From NCBI GenBank assembly GCA_028284665.1, contig JANQRG010000031.1, positions 1 to 64,000 on the forward strand: DNA of 64,000 nt, in the 5' to 3' direction. This document shows positions 1 through 9,706 of this stretch, one piece after another. Within the stretch, counting starts at the first letter, position 1. Each line of letters starts with the position of its first letter. The notes under the pieces were generated by a model that was not told the origin of the DNA, searched no databases, and was given only the letters and a program-made list of their open reading frames with translations. Source of the DNA: Croceivirga sp. Its GTDB lineage: Bacteria; Bacteroidota; Bacteroidia; Flavobacteriales; Flavobacteriaceae. The position numbers were made by a program, and so were the translations under genes.

Positions 1-1
1 C

Positions 2-241
2 ATGCAGGCCATGTTCGAAAATACCGCACTATTCAATCAAGACATTGGTAACTGGGATGTCAGTAGTGTTGAGAATATGGATAGAACATTATATTTGGCG
101 ACTTCCTTCGGTCAAGATCTTAGTGGTTGGAACACTATCAACGTTACGGAATGTGATTTTTTCACCACATTGGGTGTTGGCGGTTCCCAAATGGTGGCTA
201 GCCAATTGCCCAAACTAGGGCCTTGTTTCGAATCTAATTAG
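2..241 (+). CDS. BspA-like repeat surface protein, C-terminal fragment
   Basis: The reading frame is open to the left edge, so this is only the end of a larger protein. It carries repeats of the type F-N-Q-D-[IL]-x-x-W-[DN] (FNQDIGNWDVSSVENM near residues 12-27, then a degenerate copy FGQDLSGWNT near 36-45). This is the signature of the DUF285/BspA-like surface repeat family found on secreted Bacteroidota proteins. After the last repeat the chain ends in a short tail with no visible sorting domain. Export and adhesion are inferred from the family; the N-terminal part lies outside the window. Confidence 0.7.
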   Translation: MQAMFENTALFNQDIGNWDVSSVENMDRTLYLATSFGQDLSGWNTINVTECDFFTTLGVGGSQMVASQLPKLGPCFESN

Positions 242-421
242 CATTGATGATCAGCTTCAACATTCTTAATACCCTGAATCAGTGTAGATTAAATGAGTTT
301 TGGCCCTAAATTAAAAAAAAGCTCTTACCATAGCGTTGCCGGAATTTTCGATTTGAGCTAATGAATTAATTATGATGCTATAGATTGCCAATATGCCGTA
401 GTTACCTTAAATACACCAATC

Positions 422-1672
422 ATGCAAAATACACTTCGGATATTCATTGCATTAGCGATTTTAAGTGGTTGTTCAATCGTGGAAAAAAAGGACAGCCCTT
501 TTAACTATCCTCCTGAATGGGAGCCTCAACAAGCGATATGGATCTCCATACATGATCAATGGGAGTTTGATCGAGCCGCTAATCAAATCGAAACACGATT
601 GCAATTGGTTGATGTACTTCATAATCACGTTCCCATAAAAATATTGACCTACAGGGATTCGCTGGCCAACGTTTTTATGGAAAGTTTACATGAGATGGCA
701 GTGGACACATCGAAGGTAACGACCATTGTCCATCCTCAAATTACCTATTTTGTCAGGGACCCAGGGCCTCTTTTCCTTTCTAACGGCAGACAGCTTAAAA
801 TGGCAAACTGGCAAGGAATTGATTCCAACGCTGTAAAGCGAATATCTGATATTGCTTTGAGAAAAGCAGTTGATGACAGTCTAGCGGTTAGGTTTGGCTA
901 CGAAATCCAAAACGGGCCTTTAAGTTATGATGGAGGTGCCCTTGAAGTGAGCCATCAATCGGTCTTATCAATAAAAGACTATGCGTTAAGGCATAACCAA
1001 GAAGCATTTTCCATCGAAGAAATAGAAGAAGGGATTCTTAAAATGTACGGTAAAAAACAAATGATTTGGTTGGAAGGCATTCCTTTGATTGAAAAAAACG
1101 GATTGAAAGTCGATAATTACTGGGGTTATGCACCAGGTGGACATATTGATGCAGTGGCACGATTTGCTAACGACAGTACGATTTTCGTCACTACTATTTC
1201 AGAGGAGGATAGGGATAAGAATCCAATCGCAAGACATGACTATGAAATATTTCAGGGGTACTTGAGGCAGCTCAAAGAAAAGCGAAGGGTCAATGGTAAA
1301 CCTTTTACCCTTGTTGAGATCCCTTCACCTGACCTAGGTCTGCACTCGTTTCCGATTCCTATTTCGTATTGGACACCGCAAGGTTTGGAAGAACTCCACA
1401 AGGAAGGTCTGTCTAAGGAAGTTGAAACAATATTGGTGGTACCAGCAATGAGCTATGCCAATTACCTTGTGACAAATGGTGCTGTATTGGTAGCACAATA
1501 TTGGGAAGAAGGCATGCCAGAATCAGAAAAGCTAAAAGATGAAAACATGGTGAGTATCCTTAAAAAATACTTCCCCAATAGAAAAATAATTGGGTTTAAA
1601 GCAAAAGAAATAAACCTGTTTGGTGGAGGCATTCATTGTGCCACCCAACAAGAACCTAAAATAAACCGGTAG
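422..1672 (+). CDS. Agmatine deiminase / peptidylarginine deiminase family lipoprotein
   Basis: A 416-residue protein starting with a lipoprotein signal peptide (lipobox LSGC, Cys17), so probably anchored in a periplasmic or outer membrane leaflet. Guanidino-group hydrolase features are visible: RDPGP (Asp113), GGHIDAVARF (His241) and a C-terminal GGGIHCATQQEP with the probable catalytic Cys406. This matches the PAD_porph/agmatine deiminase family, which releases ammonia from agmatine or from peptidyl or free arginine. Cytosolic agmatine deiminases are usually shorter and lack a lipobox, so the natural substrate is uncertain. It is a single gene with 180 bases of apparently empty DNA upstream. 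Confidence 0.85.
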   Translation: MQNTLRIFIALAILSGCSIVEKKDSPFNYPPEWEPQQAIWISIHDQWEFDRAANQIETRLQLVDVLHNHVPIKILTYRDSLANVFMESLHEMAVDTSKVTTIVHPQITYFVRDPGPLFLSNGRQLKMANWQGIDSNAVKRISDIALRKAVDDSLAVRFGYEIQNGPLSYDGGALEVSHQSVLSIKDYALRHNQEAFSIEEIEEGILKMYGKKQMIWLEGIPLIEKNGLKVDNYWGYAPGGHIDAVARFANDSTIFVTTISEEDRDKNPIARHDYEIFQGYLRQLKEKRRVNGKPFTLVEIPSPDLGLHSFPIPISYWTPQGLEELHKEGLSKEVETILVVPAMSYANYLVTNGAVLVAQYWEEGMPESEKLKDENMVSILKKYFPNRKIIGFKAKEINLFGGGIHCATQQEPKINR

Positions 1673-1806
1673 TAAAACAAATGACATTGCCTATCCCTGT
1701 GCTTAGTCCAACCCCTGCCGTACGGTTACATTCGTGTGGTACAAACAAATTTGATTACGCCTGAATGGTTCTTGTTTAAAGCTGGAGCCGGTTATATAGA
1801 TTTCCA

Positions 1807-2451
1807 ATGAAAACAAAAAAATTCTTACTGATCATTTTCTGGACATTGATCATTTCCGTTTCAGCCTACTTCTATTTTTATAATACTCTTGGATATTTTT
1901 TTGGATACAGGAATGAAAGATTTGGATCTACTTTATTTGAAAATCAAATTTGGTTCATTTCACACATGATTGGGGCAACTTTCTCCCTCTTCCTGGGACC
2001 TATTCAGTTTTGGCCTTCAATTCGTAAAAAATATATCTCCTACCATAGAGTTGCCGGTAAGCTATACATCATTGGATCCTTAATTGCCGGAATTTCTGCT
2101 TTTCGACTTTCACTAATTTATGATTGTATTGGCTGTCGCTATTCATTGGTCTTATTATCAATATTGTTTCTTTTAGCCACTTCTTTAGCATGGATATCAA
2201 TTAAGAGAAAAAATAGTATCGCCCATAGACAATTTATGATTAGAAGTTATACCTGTGCTCTGGCCTTTGTTTTCATTCGGCTATATCAACTACTGCCTTT
2301 GGATTTTCTGTACAGTCCAATTAATGATACGGAGGTACAAAGAACAGTTAACGAATGGATATTTTCGTTGGTTCCTTTAATTACCGTTGAGATAGTAATG
2401 ATATGGATACCATCAATTAAAAAACAAAGCTTTAGCCAACACCGTGTATAG
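1807..2451 (+). CDS. DUF2306-type integral membrane protein
   Basis: A 214-residue protein with about six hydrophobic segments (near residues 7-27, 50-70, 85-105, 110-128, 140-162 and 184-204). The conserved patch SYHRVAGKLY after the second segment and AHRQFMIRSY before the fifth are typical of DUF2306, a family with no established function. The paired histidines in the two loops hint at metal or heme binding; that is inference. It lies 49 bases before the next gene and could be co-transcribed with it. Confidence 0.7.
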   Translation: MKTKKFLLIIFWTLIISVSAYFYFYNTLGYFFGYRNERFGSTLFENQIWFISHMIGATFSLFLGPIQFWPSIRKKYISYHRVAGKLYIIGSLIAGISAFRLSLIYDCIGCRYSLVLLSILFLLATSLAWISIKRKNSIAHRQFMIRSYTCALAFVFIRLYQLLPLDFLYSPINDTEVQRTVNEWIFSLVPLITVEIVMIWIPSIKKQSFSQHRV

Positions 2452-2500
2452 CGCAATCGGGCTAAACTTCTTTTTGTAGAATCTTTTATATTGTTACCAA

Positions 2501-3850
2501 ATGAAGCGACTTGGCGTTTTGATGATGATCCTTCTCGGCTTTGGCTGCCGCCCGGAGCCGGCTACCGAATACGATTTGATCATCTCCAATGTAAATCTTA
2601 TTGACGGTACTGGGAGCCCACTGAAAGAGGTAATCTCCGTCGGTATAAAAGAGGGCAAAATCAAAGCCCTTGCCAAAGCGTTGAAAGGTAAATCGAATAC
2701 CTACTTAAACGGTTCTGGAAAATACCTGATTCCCGGTCTTTTTGACTGTCATATCCATACTATTGACTATCAAAAGGATTTCCCAAAATTTATGCACTAT
2801 GGGGTAACCTCGGTATTCATCACCGGGGGAAGCCTTTGCACTGATGCGTATTATGCTGAAATGCGGGAACACGGTGAACAGGACAGCATTCCCGCTCCAA
2901 GAGTGTTTCATACCAGTCAGCATTTTTCGATGGAGGGGAGGCACCCGTCCAAAACCTATCCTAGTAATCAATGGCGGGATGGGGAATCGATTTTCTATCT
3001 TAAGGATACGCTACAGATCGAAGGGCTGGTACAACGTGTAGCCCAACACCCCAATACCGGCATCAAGCTCACTATCGAAGATGGCCCCCATCCTCCTTTT
3101 GTAGAACGTATGCCTTTTGAATTTGTAGAAAAGACAGTAAAAGAAGCAGAAAAATACGATTTGGAAGTATTTGCCCATGTCAGTGACAACGAGGAGCTGG
3201 CAATGGCCATTCGTGCGGGAGTGCAGAACCTGGTCCATTTTACTGGTGTAGATTTGAATCCAAATAATAGTATTCAGGTTCAGTTATTGTCCGAATTCAG
3301 GAAAAGAGATCCTTCCTGGGTGACCACTTTGATGATCGATAAATCCTTCTGGTATCCTTTATATCCCGATTGGTTTGAAAGTAAAAGCTTGCTCCCAGAG
3401 TACCAGGCAATGCGCAAAAGGGTAACGGAAAAATCAAAATGGTTTGCGACCGCATATCTGAATATGTATAAAGAATCCTATGGACTGACCGAAGACCACC
3501 TTCCTGTTCTAATGACGCCACAGGTGCAGGATATCCAATTCCTTTATGATAAGGGCTTCAATATGGTGTTGGGAACGGATACCGGAAACGATTTTAATTT
3601 TCACGGATATAGCCTTCATGAAGAAATGCAATTGTTGGAAATGGGCGGGATGCAACCCCTTGATATTCTTAAAATGTGGACGCTGAATGCCGCAAAAATG
3701 CTGGCCGTAGATCATGAATTGGGCTCTATTGAAGTAGGAAAATTGGCGGATATGGTGCTTTTAGATAAGAATCCCCTGGAAGCGATTGAAAATACATTAG
3801 CCATTACTACTGTGATTAAAAATGGGAAAATACAACAACGGATACACTAA
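2501..3850 (+). CDS. Amidohydrolase-family lipoprotein
   Basis: A 449-residue metal-dependent hydrolase with a lipoprotein signal (GFGC, Cys16). The imidazolonepropionase/dihydroorotase-like frame is clear: an N-terminal beta domain with NVNLIDGTG, the first metal motif DCHIH near residue 83, later histidines (FAHVSD and LVHFTG), the metal aspartate in LGTDTGND, and the C-terminal signature LGSIEVGKLADMVLLD. Such lipoproteins cleave cyclic amides or dipeptides outside the cytoplasm, but the exact substrate cannot be read here. The gene is followed closely by the secreted protein at 3861. Confidence 0.88.
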   Translation: MKRLGVLMMILLGFGCRPEPATEYDLIISNVNLIDGTGSPLKEVISVGIKEGKIKALAKALKGKSNTYLNGSGKYLIPGLFDCHIHTIDYQKDFPKFMHYGVTSVFITGGSLCTDAYYAEMREHGEQDSIPAPRVFHTSQHFSMEGRHPSKTYPSNQWRDGESIFYLKDTLQIEGLVQRVAQHPNTGIKLTIEDGPHPPFVERMPFEFVEKTVKEAEKYDLEVFAHVSDNEELAMAIRAGVQNLVHFTGVDLNPNNSIQVQLLSEFRKRDPSWVTTLMIDKSFWYPLYPDWFESKSLLPEYQAMRKRVTEKSKWFATAYLNMYKESYGLTEDHLPVLMTPQVQDIQFLYDKGFNMVLGTDTGNDFNFHGYSLHEEMQLLEMGGMQPLDILKMWTLNAAKMLAVDHELGSIEVGKLADMVLLDKNPLEAIENTLAITTVIKNGKIQQRIH

Positions 3851-3860
3851 AATATACGCC

Positions 3861-4634
3861 ATGCTTAAAACTAGTATTGTTTGCTTGTTTGCTGCATTCA
3901 GCGCCATTATGTTACATGGCCAAAAATCCATTCAGCAGGATGATATTGAAATCTACTCTCAATTGACGTTGTTAACGGTTTCGCCAGAAGATGTTCCCAA
4001 TTTTGAAAGGGATATGTATGCCCTCAGCAAATTATCGAAACAAGTAGAACTTGAAGAGGAGTATGATTGGCTTACCTACAAAAGCGATACCGACCAATAC
4101 CTTATCGTTAATTTCAGCAGCGGTATTTCAGACGCGCTAACGCTTGATAGCTATAGAAAGGGCTTCCATGAAAAAGGGGAGGGAGAAGCTTTTGATGTCA
4201 TCTTAGACGCTTTAAAACAACGAAACATTGTGATCGATAAAAACTGCCTAATTCAGATGTTGCTTCCCTGGAGTACAGTACGGGAGATATCCGTCTCAGA
4301 ATTTCCCCTGGCTACTATGGTAGAACGCCAAGTACCCCCCCAAAATATAGAGGGTTATGATAGTGCCATGCGAAAATTGGTGGCTTTACTAAAGAAAGTA
4401 GAATATCCCTATCCGCTTGAAAGTAACCGTGGGGCTTTGGGAGCCTATGGTACAATGACCCTGGTATGGTTTTATGACGATAGGGATGCTTATTTTGGGA
4501 ACAACAGCCTAATGGAGTGGATGGGCAGGCGTGGCCACGAGGGAGAATGTCAAGCTATAATGGAAACGATTGAAGGCTTAAGCCTATCAACTAAAACCTA
4601 CAATTTTAGCTATCAAGGGCTACTGAGCTACTAA
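3861..4634 (+). CDS. Secreted protein of unknown function
   Basis: About 257 residues when started at the ATG at 3861, which begins a clean signal peptide (MLKTSIVCLFAAFSAIMLHGQ). The longer frame from 3822 would overlap the preceding gene and spoil the signal. I do not recognise the family. The mature part is soluble, mixed alpha/beta in appearance, without cysteine motifs or repeats. It lies between the amidohydrolase (10 bases upstream) and the DoxX-like membrane protein (35 bases downstream), so the three may form one transcript. Confidence 0.65.
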   Translation: MLKTSIVCLFAAFSAIMLHGQKSIQQDDIEIYSQLTLLTVSPEDVPNFERDMYALSKLSKQVELEEEYDWLTYKSDTDQYLIVNFSSGISDALTLDSYRKGFHEKGEGEAFDVILDALKQRNIVIDKNCLIQMLLPWSTVREISVSEFPLATMVERQVPPQNIEGYDSAMRKLVALLKKVEYPYPLESNRGALGAYGTMTLVWFYDDRDAYFGNNSLMEWMGRRGHEGECQAIMETIEGLSLSTKTYNFSYQGLLSY

Positions 4635-4669
4635 ACACCATTAAATGAATTAATCTTGAATACCATACT

Positions 4670-6073
4670 ATGAAGGCAAATGAAGATGCCATGAAAAGAA
4701 TAGCCGCAACGTCTCCGTCCTGGAAGCGCTATCAAAAAATTGCATTTCGTTTTGTTACCCTATTTTTTATCCTGTTTATCATTTTTCTGGACTGGTCCGT
4801 TAATCCTGTTTTGTCCAAACTATACTACTACGGTCCGCTCTCCACCCTATTGGATGGCGTTATTTCCTGGGTAGGAAAAAATGTATTTCAAATTCCCTAC
4901 CTCATAATATCTCCCTACGATGGGGAACATAACGACAGGACCTATGTGTATTTGTTGTATTTCACGATGGCTGTCGTGGCTGTTTTGGGAACTATCGTTT
5001 GGAGTTTGCTCGATAGAAAACGCCAGGATTATCGCGTGCTTTATTATTGGTCCACGGCTATCCTACGCTATTATCTGGCTTTCACCATGTTTCTTTTTGC
5101 GCTGTATAAATTTTTTAAGTTGCAATTTCCCGATCTTGGGTATTATACCTTGACAACACAGTTGGGGGACATGTCACCCATGCATTTGGCCTGGGCTTTT
5201 TTTGGGTATTCGTATGAATACAACGTATTTATGGGCATAGCAGAAAGTGCATCATTACTCCTGTTATTTCGTAGAACAACGACGCTTGGTGCAATCATCA
5301 CCATGGGAACGCTTGCCAATGTGATAGCTGTGAACTACAGCTATGATGTGCATGCTAAACTATATCCTACGGCTTTGTTTTTCATAGCACTTTTTCTAGT
5401 GCTTAAAGATGCCAAAAGGATATTCCAATTCTTCTTTACGGGCAAAGCCATTGCGCTCCCAGTTATCAAAACCCCTGTATTTCAAAAGCCATGGATGCGC
5501 ATCTCAAAATCAGTGTTGAAAATTATGGTAATCGGGTATTTCCTGATTTTTTCTGTTGCTGGGAATATTGAGTATCAAAAGCGTTCTGAAGAAATGGTAC
5601 AAGCTAAATCCGAATATTCCGGGCTTTATGATGTCACATCGTTCGTTGTGAATGAAGATACGTTATCGTTAGAAGATCCCTTACGGTGGCGCCAACTTAT
5701 CATTGGGGATAGAATACTTGAGGCAGTACGCTTTAAGGAAGACAGTGTGGCATTCGTAAATGTTCCTGTTGATAAAAAAGTACTTAGGGTGTATGGAGAT
5801 CCCATAGACCTAGCTGAAAAAATGCAGGAGGTTTACAATGAACTCGGTATTGCCGATAGCATCTATTATGGGATGGATTCCATACTAATTGCCCGGCAAA
5901 AAATAAGCAGCTTTAATTTTGAAAAGTTGGATGCAAATACGTTACAACTGAAGGGAATGATCAAAAATGATGCTGTTCATATTACTGCCAGAAGAAGGCC
6001 CATAGACATCCATGACTTCAGGTTACTAAAGAGACGTTTTCATTGGATTAATGAAGCAAGTTATTTTTATTAA
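4670..6073 (+). CDS. DoxX-like multi-pass membrane protein
   Basis: A 467-residue protein with hydrophobic segments in the first two thirds (near residues 27-47, 93-115, 130-150, 185-200, 207-225, 233-247 and 284-303) and a soluble C-terminal third. The stretch with ILRYYLAFTMFLFALYKFF and PMHLAWAFFGYSYEYNVFMGIAE resembles the long DoxX-family proteins common in flavobacteria. Function is unknown; DoxX relatives are linked to quinone or sulfur redox, which I would not extend to this protein. An in-frame ATG at 4691 is an alternative start. It is followed by a hairpin at 6166-6200. Confidence 0.65.
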   Translation: MKANEDAMKRIAATSPSWKRYQKIAFRFVTLFFILFIIFLDWSVNPVLSKLYYYGPLSTLLDGVISWVGKNVFQIPYLIISPYDGEHNDRTYVYLLYFTMAVVAVLGTIVWSLLDRKRQDYRVLYYWSTAILRYYLAFTMFLFALYKFFKLQFPDLGYYTLTTQLGDMSPMHLAWAFFGYSYEYNVFMGIAESASLLLLFRRTTTLGAIITMGTLANVIAVNYSYDVHAKLYPTALFFIALFLVLKDAKRIFQFFFTGKAIALPVIKTPVFQKPWMRISKSVLKIMVIGYFLIFSVAGNIEYQKRSEEMVQAKSEYSGLYDVTSFVVNEDTLSLEDPLRWRQLIIGDRILEAVRFKEDSVAFVNVPVDKKVLRVYGDPIDLAEKMQEVYNELGIADSIYYGMDSILIARQKISSFNFEKLDANTLQLKGMIKNDAVHITARRRPIDIHDFRLLKRRFHWINEASYFY

Positions 6074-6165
6074 TACGTATGCACTGGTAGATACTAAACT
6101 ATTTATTAGGATTAGAGACCAAAACTAACTGCTTGCAACACGGGCCAATAAAGAAGTACTAAAGA

Positions 6166-6200
6166 GCAGGGGGCTTTCAAAACTATTGAAGACCCCCTGC
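6166..6200. terminator. Stem-loop between convergent genes
   Basis: GCAGGGGG (6166-6173) pairs with CCCCCTGC (6193-6200), and the stem continues through TTTCAA/TTGAA to a five-base loop. It lies between the convergent genes ending at 6073 and 6271. The T-runs on both sides are weak, so a bidirectional terminator is likely but not certain. Confidence 0.55.
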
Positions 6201-6270
6201 CTTTGGGGTGTAAAATGCTTACTTTAGGATACGTTTTGGAGAACAAACAAAGCGTTTGTAAGTCATATCC

Positions 6271-6789
6271 TTAAAGAAATTCACCGTCCTCACTCATTTT
6301 CACCCGTATGATTTTGTCGCCATTCTCCAGTTTCAGTTTGTATTTTTTGGTGGCCCCTACGGCCTCACGGTAATCTACCAGGAATACGTCCTTTGTAATA
6401 GCCCATCCGGGAAAACGCTTTACAACAGCTTTCTGAACCGCTTTGGGTAAGTAAACATCGTTGAATCGCTCAATGGTTCGCAGTAGTTTACCGTCTTTAT
6501 CATAAGCCGCAAGAATGGTGCCCTCCGGGATATAAAAATTAACTTCATAAAGGTCATAGTCGTCTTGATAATAACCCGAAGCTTTTACATCAAATTCTGC
6601 TACTTTACGCTCTAGCATTTTAACCGGTATGGACGCCGCCTGCTCGGTTTTCACATTTTGCAGATACTTGTAGTTGGTAGCGTACACCACTACTTCTGTT
6701 AACTCTTCCGGTTTGGCAGTCTCTTCAACCTGGGCGCAAATAGGGAACACTAGTCCGGTTGCCAACAGGCCTAACAGTACTTTTCTCAT
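6271..6789 (-). CDS. Secreted PepSY-like protein
   Basis: A 172-residue protein with a signal peptide (MRKVLLGLLATGLVFPICAQ). The mature chain shows the PepSY-like pattern: YEVNFYIPEGTILAAYDKDGKLLRTIERF, then LPKAVQKAVVKRFPGWAITK, then a second strand-rich half with YKLKLENGDKIIRVKMSEDGEF. These periplasmic domains may act as small inhibitors or binding modules; no partner is evident. An FNR-like site with a -7 element lies upstream (6851-6892), making this the first unit of the putative stress regulon. Confidence 0.7.
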   Translation of the reverse strand: MRKVLLGLLATGLVFPICAQVEETAKPEELTEVVVYATNYKYLQNVKTEQAASIPVKMLERKVAEFDVKASGYYQDDYDLYEVNFYIPEGTILAAYDKDGKLLRTIERFNDVYLPKAVQKAVVKRFPGWAITKDVFLVDYREAVGATKKYKLKLENGDKIIRVKMSEDGEFL

Positions 6790-6850
6790 GATCTTGAATT
6801 TATAGTTAATACTAAGCTACGTTTGTAAGCGAACCCTTATGTAAACGCGG

Positions 6851-6892
6851 CAAATTAGGGAGAACCTGGTAGTAGCGCAATGACCTCAATCA
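6851..6892 (-). promoter_or_regulatory. FNR-like site plus -7 element for the PepSY-like gene
   Basis: TGAC-CTCA-ATCA at 6881-6892. On the minus strand 23 bases follow before TAATTTG (6857-6851), one T short of TAnnTTTG. This fits the spacing rule shared by the stress genes. Confidence 0.65.
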
Positions 6893-7057
6893 GTCTGAAA
6901 AATGGATTCGTGATCAATTTCGTAGTACCGTGAATTTGATTTCGGAAAAGGAAAAGTAGCTATGGAAATCACTGGCTTCCCTCTTCAAAAAACGTGGAAT
7001 GAACTGCGTTTTAACTGCAGTTGATCTAAGAATTCAGTAGGAAAAAAGAAGAGCAGA

Positions 7058-7195
7058 TCAGAGAAATCTATAGGTGTAAATTCCAAAGACGGTAATCGCA
7101 TAAAGTAGTGCAGTCAAAAGCAAATAAAGCACAATGCCTCTTTCGGAAGCATCGTGCTTATCGGGGAATTCCGGCTTGTTTACGTTGCTATTCAT
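7058..7195 (-). CDS. Small single-pass membrane protein
   Basis: A 45-residue protein if started at the ATG at 7195 (MNSNVNKPEFPDKHDASERG), with one hydrophobic helix in the C-terminal half (IVLYLLLTALLYAITVFGIYTY). The upstream-extended frame to 7267 has a poor, low-complexity N-terminus, so the shorter start is preferred. The short charged N-terminus followed by one helix resembles small helper subunits, but I recognise no family. Nothing nearby indicates its job. Confidence 0.5.
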   Translation of the reverse strand: MNSNVNKPEFPDKHDASERGIVLYLLLTALLYAITVFGIYTYRFL

Positions 7196-7645
7196 TTTCA
7201 AGGTTTTGATTGGGCATAGTAAGCTCCCTAGGCTAACATGGACTGACCAAGTGTTCCCGCTGTCCACATGGGCACTCTTATGTAGCTACTATAACTACAT
7301 TCTGATGACCTATTAAAAAGGTCGTGATCCTCGGCAATCTCTTTCCCGTGCCATTACCGGAATAGGAGTAAGGGCCGGTGTTTTGTCAAAGGTGTTTTTT
7401 CTTGATTGGTTTTGCAGATTTGTTGTCCAAAGCGTAACAATGGAATCAAAAAAGTGGTAGAGTCTCATGGCTATAGGATATTGAGATTTAGGTTAGGAAA
7501 AGTTACTGCATTGATTTCAAAACACTTAAGAATTGCCGATGATCCGCAGAAATTTCTGATATGCTGCAAGAAAATGGATCAATTATGCATTTCATCGGGT
7601 GCAGTATCTTCCCGCTAAAAAGATAGCCACAGGTCGTAACCTTCA
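7196..7645. other. Long intergenic stretch with a possible gene remnant
   Basis: About 450 bases without a convincing gene. A + strand frame at 7406-7618 (TTG start, 70 residues) has a pattern KKVVESHGYRILRFRLGKV similar to the N-terminal region seen in some flavobacterial AraC-type regulators, so it may be a decayed fragment; this is weak. No FNR-like palindrome and no terminator were found here. Confidence 0.3.
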
Positions 7646-8659
7646 CTATACCAAAATGTTCATGTTTCCAATGGGCTTTTCCGGAGCAGGAAGGTCCACT
7701 TCTTCTAGCATTTGGCGAATATCGATCTCAATACTTCTGGAAATTCCAAGAATGGGAACATCATTATATAAGCCCTCAAAGGGGTTTTCACTGTAATCCC
7801 CAATCATTTCCATGGTAATAAATACCCAGCCCGCTACCACAGAGAAAGGAATGGTAAGCCATATGTTATAATTTCCGGCAAAGATCCCCAGCATCGCAAA
7901 AGGCAAAAGCAACACGAAGAGAATAGTGAAATAGTAATTGATACCGGCGTACTGTCTTGGAAATGGGAAATTCTTGATCCGCTCGGACTTTCCCATGAGG
8001 GTATAGAACTCGGTGATCATTTCCTGCAATTGTAGATGCAGGAATCCGTCCAGGATCCCTTGTTCCCGAAGTTGTATGATGTTTTTGGATTGCAGGCTTA
8101 GGAGATGTGAGGCTTTGTTGCCCTTTTGCATAATATACTCGTACTCCGCCTCCGATAGATAGGGCTGTATTTTATCAAATTTGCGAACATCAAATTCAGT
8201 ATCCGCAAGCTTCCTGAACTTTTGATCACCTTTGTGAAAGTGCTCCCATTTGCTGGGTTTTCTCAGCTGCAAGGCCAGGGCATACAACCAGGCCACTTGC
8301 CGGTATACCAAACGTTGTTGTATTGCACTGATTTCCTTTTTATCGTAAAGCTTTGCCGCCGCCTGGGTATCCAAAAAATCCCGGGCCATAACCGTGAATG
8401 ATCGGGAAGCATTAACTATCCCTCCCCAAATTTTACGAGCCTCCCAGAGGCGATCGTAAGAAGAATTATTCTTAAAACCGAGATAGAAGGCAATGGCGAT
8501 ACCTATTACAGAAACGGGTTGCCACGGGATTCTCAACCATTCCCATTGAAGTTGGTCATACACTACCACCGGAATAGTCATTAGTACTACCAATCCGAGA
8601 AGAATCCAACGTTGCCATCGGATAATGGAATACAGGGAATACCTTCTGGTGGATTGCAT
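7646..8659 (-). CDS. Bestrophin-family anion channel
   Basis: A 337-residue membrane protein of the bestrophin/UPF0187 (RFP-TM) family. The N-terminal hallmark is present: RWQRWILLG, then PVSVIGIAIAFYLGFKNNSSYDRLWEARKIWGGIVNASRSF near residues 45-90. Two helix pairs are visible (residues 18-35 and 45-62; 225-245 and 248-270), as is a C-terminal segment ending EIDIRQMLEEVDLP. Bacterial bestrophins form pentameric channels for chloride or other ions in the inner membrane. It is a single gene; no FNR-like site was found upstream. Confidence 0.88.
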   Translation of the reverse strand: MQSTRRYSLYSIIRWQRWILLGLVVLMTIPVVVYDQLQWEWLRIPWQPVSVIGIAIAFYLGFKNNSSYDRLWEARKIWGGIVNASRSFTVMARDFLDTQAAAKLYDKKEISAIQQRLVYRQVAWLYALALQLRKPSKWEHFHKGDQKFRKLADTEFDVRKFDKIQPYLSEAEYEYIMQKGNKASHLLSLQSKNIIQLREQGILDGFLHLQLQEMITEFYTLMGKSERIKNFPFPRQYAGINYYFTILFVLLLPFAMLGIFAGNYNIWLTIPFSVVAGWVFITMEMIGDYSENPFEGLYNDVPILGISRSIEIDIRQMLEEVDLPAPEKPIGNMNILV

Positions 8660-8884
8660 GATTTGTGACTTTGTTAAACCAACAACGGAAGTAGAAATTT
8701 AAGGATTTCTTCAATACTCCGCTTGGATGATCTCACTTCCTTTTGCTTTGACTTTTTATCCGGATATTCCGTCACGTTCTTTTTGGATAGAAAAGCCAAT
8801 GACAAGTGTTTGATTTTGTGGGGCTAACCCTTCTTAAAACCGTTGAATTTTTGTAACTTCTAAGGAAACTAAAAAAATAGAAAA

Positions 8885-9634
8885 ATGAACCCTTTTGTGT
8901 TGTTCTTGCTACTGCTTACCTTGGTTTTATTTGCGGGGATACGTATCGTGTTTGAGTACAAACGAGCCTTAAAATTTAGGTTTGGAAAATACATTAAAAC
9001 GCTACAACCCGGTTTTCGGTGGATCATTCCTCTGGTTGAGACCATCCAGGTAGTGGATATACGTGTGATTACCATCAATATCCTTTCACAGGAGGTGATG
9101 ACGGAGGATAACGTTCCTTGTAGTATTGATGGCGTTGTTTTTTTTAAGATCACCGAACCGGAAAGAGCGGTTTTGGAAGTAGAGGAATATAATTTCGCTA
9201 TTACCCAACTTTCACAGGCGGCTTTGCGTGATGTTTGTGGAAAAGTAGAATTGGATACCATTCTTTCAAAAAGGGAGGAGATGGGGAAGAACATTAAAGG
9301 GATAGTGGAACTGGAGACTAAAGAGTGGGGTATCGAGATCATTGATGTGAAGATCAAAGACATTCAGTTGCCGGAAAACATGAAACGCATGATGGCGAAT
9401 CAGGCAGAGGCAGAGCGATCCAGAAGGGCCAGGATCATTTTGGCAGAAGCAGAGGACCAGGCAGCAGGAAAGCTATTGGAAGCGGGAAAGCAAATAGATC
9501 AGTCACCTTCGGCCATAAAGTTGCGGCTCTATCAAACACTTTCTAATATTGCAGCCGAGAAGAATTCCACTATTTTGTTTCCATTTCCGGAAGAGGTCCT
9601 GCCCAGGAACACTAAAAAAACCGATGCCGACTAA
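8885..9634 (+). CDS. Slipin-type SPFH/band 7 protein
   Basis: A 249-residue protein with one N-terminal membrane helix (residues 3-22) and then a band 7 domain: VFEYKRALKFRFGKYIKTLQPGFRWIIP, VDIRVITINI and TEDNVPCSIDGVVFFKI. A coiled alanine/glutamate-rich region follows (AEAERSRRARIILAEAEDQAAGKLLEAG). These are the marks of slipins, the bacterial stomatin relatives that organise membrane microdomains. No NfeD-like partner is adjacent, unlike many slipin operons. Confidence 0.85.
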   Translation: MNPFVLFLLLLTLVLFAGIRIVFEYKRALKFRFGKYIKTLQPGFRWIIPLVETIQVVDIRVITINILSQEVMTEDNVPCSIDGVVFFKITEPERAVLEVEEYNFAITQLSQAALRDVCGKVELDTILSKREEMGKNIKGIVELETKEWGIEIIDVKIKDIQLPENMKRMMANQAEAERSRRARIILAEAEDQAAGKLLEAGKQIDQSPSAIKLRLYQTLSNIAAEKNSTILFPFPEEVLPRNTKKTDAD

Positions 9635-9706
9635 CAAAGGCCGTTTGGCCAATGCAAACTGATGATACCTTTCCTCTCCCTATTCAACAGGCGGAAAATG
9701 GGTAGA

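Noticed and set aside
1680-1800. Possible small frame or remnant between the deiminase and DUF2306 genes
   Set aside because: A 16-codon open stretch only; no start, no conservation visible.
7406-7618. 70-residue + strand frame resembling part of an AraC-type regulator
   Set aside because: TTG start, short, with only a loose motif match; noted as a possible remnant but not called as a gene.
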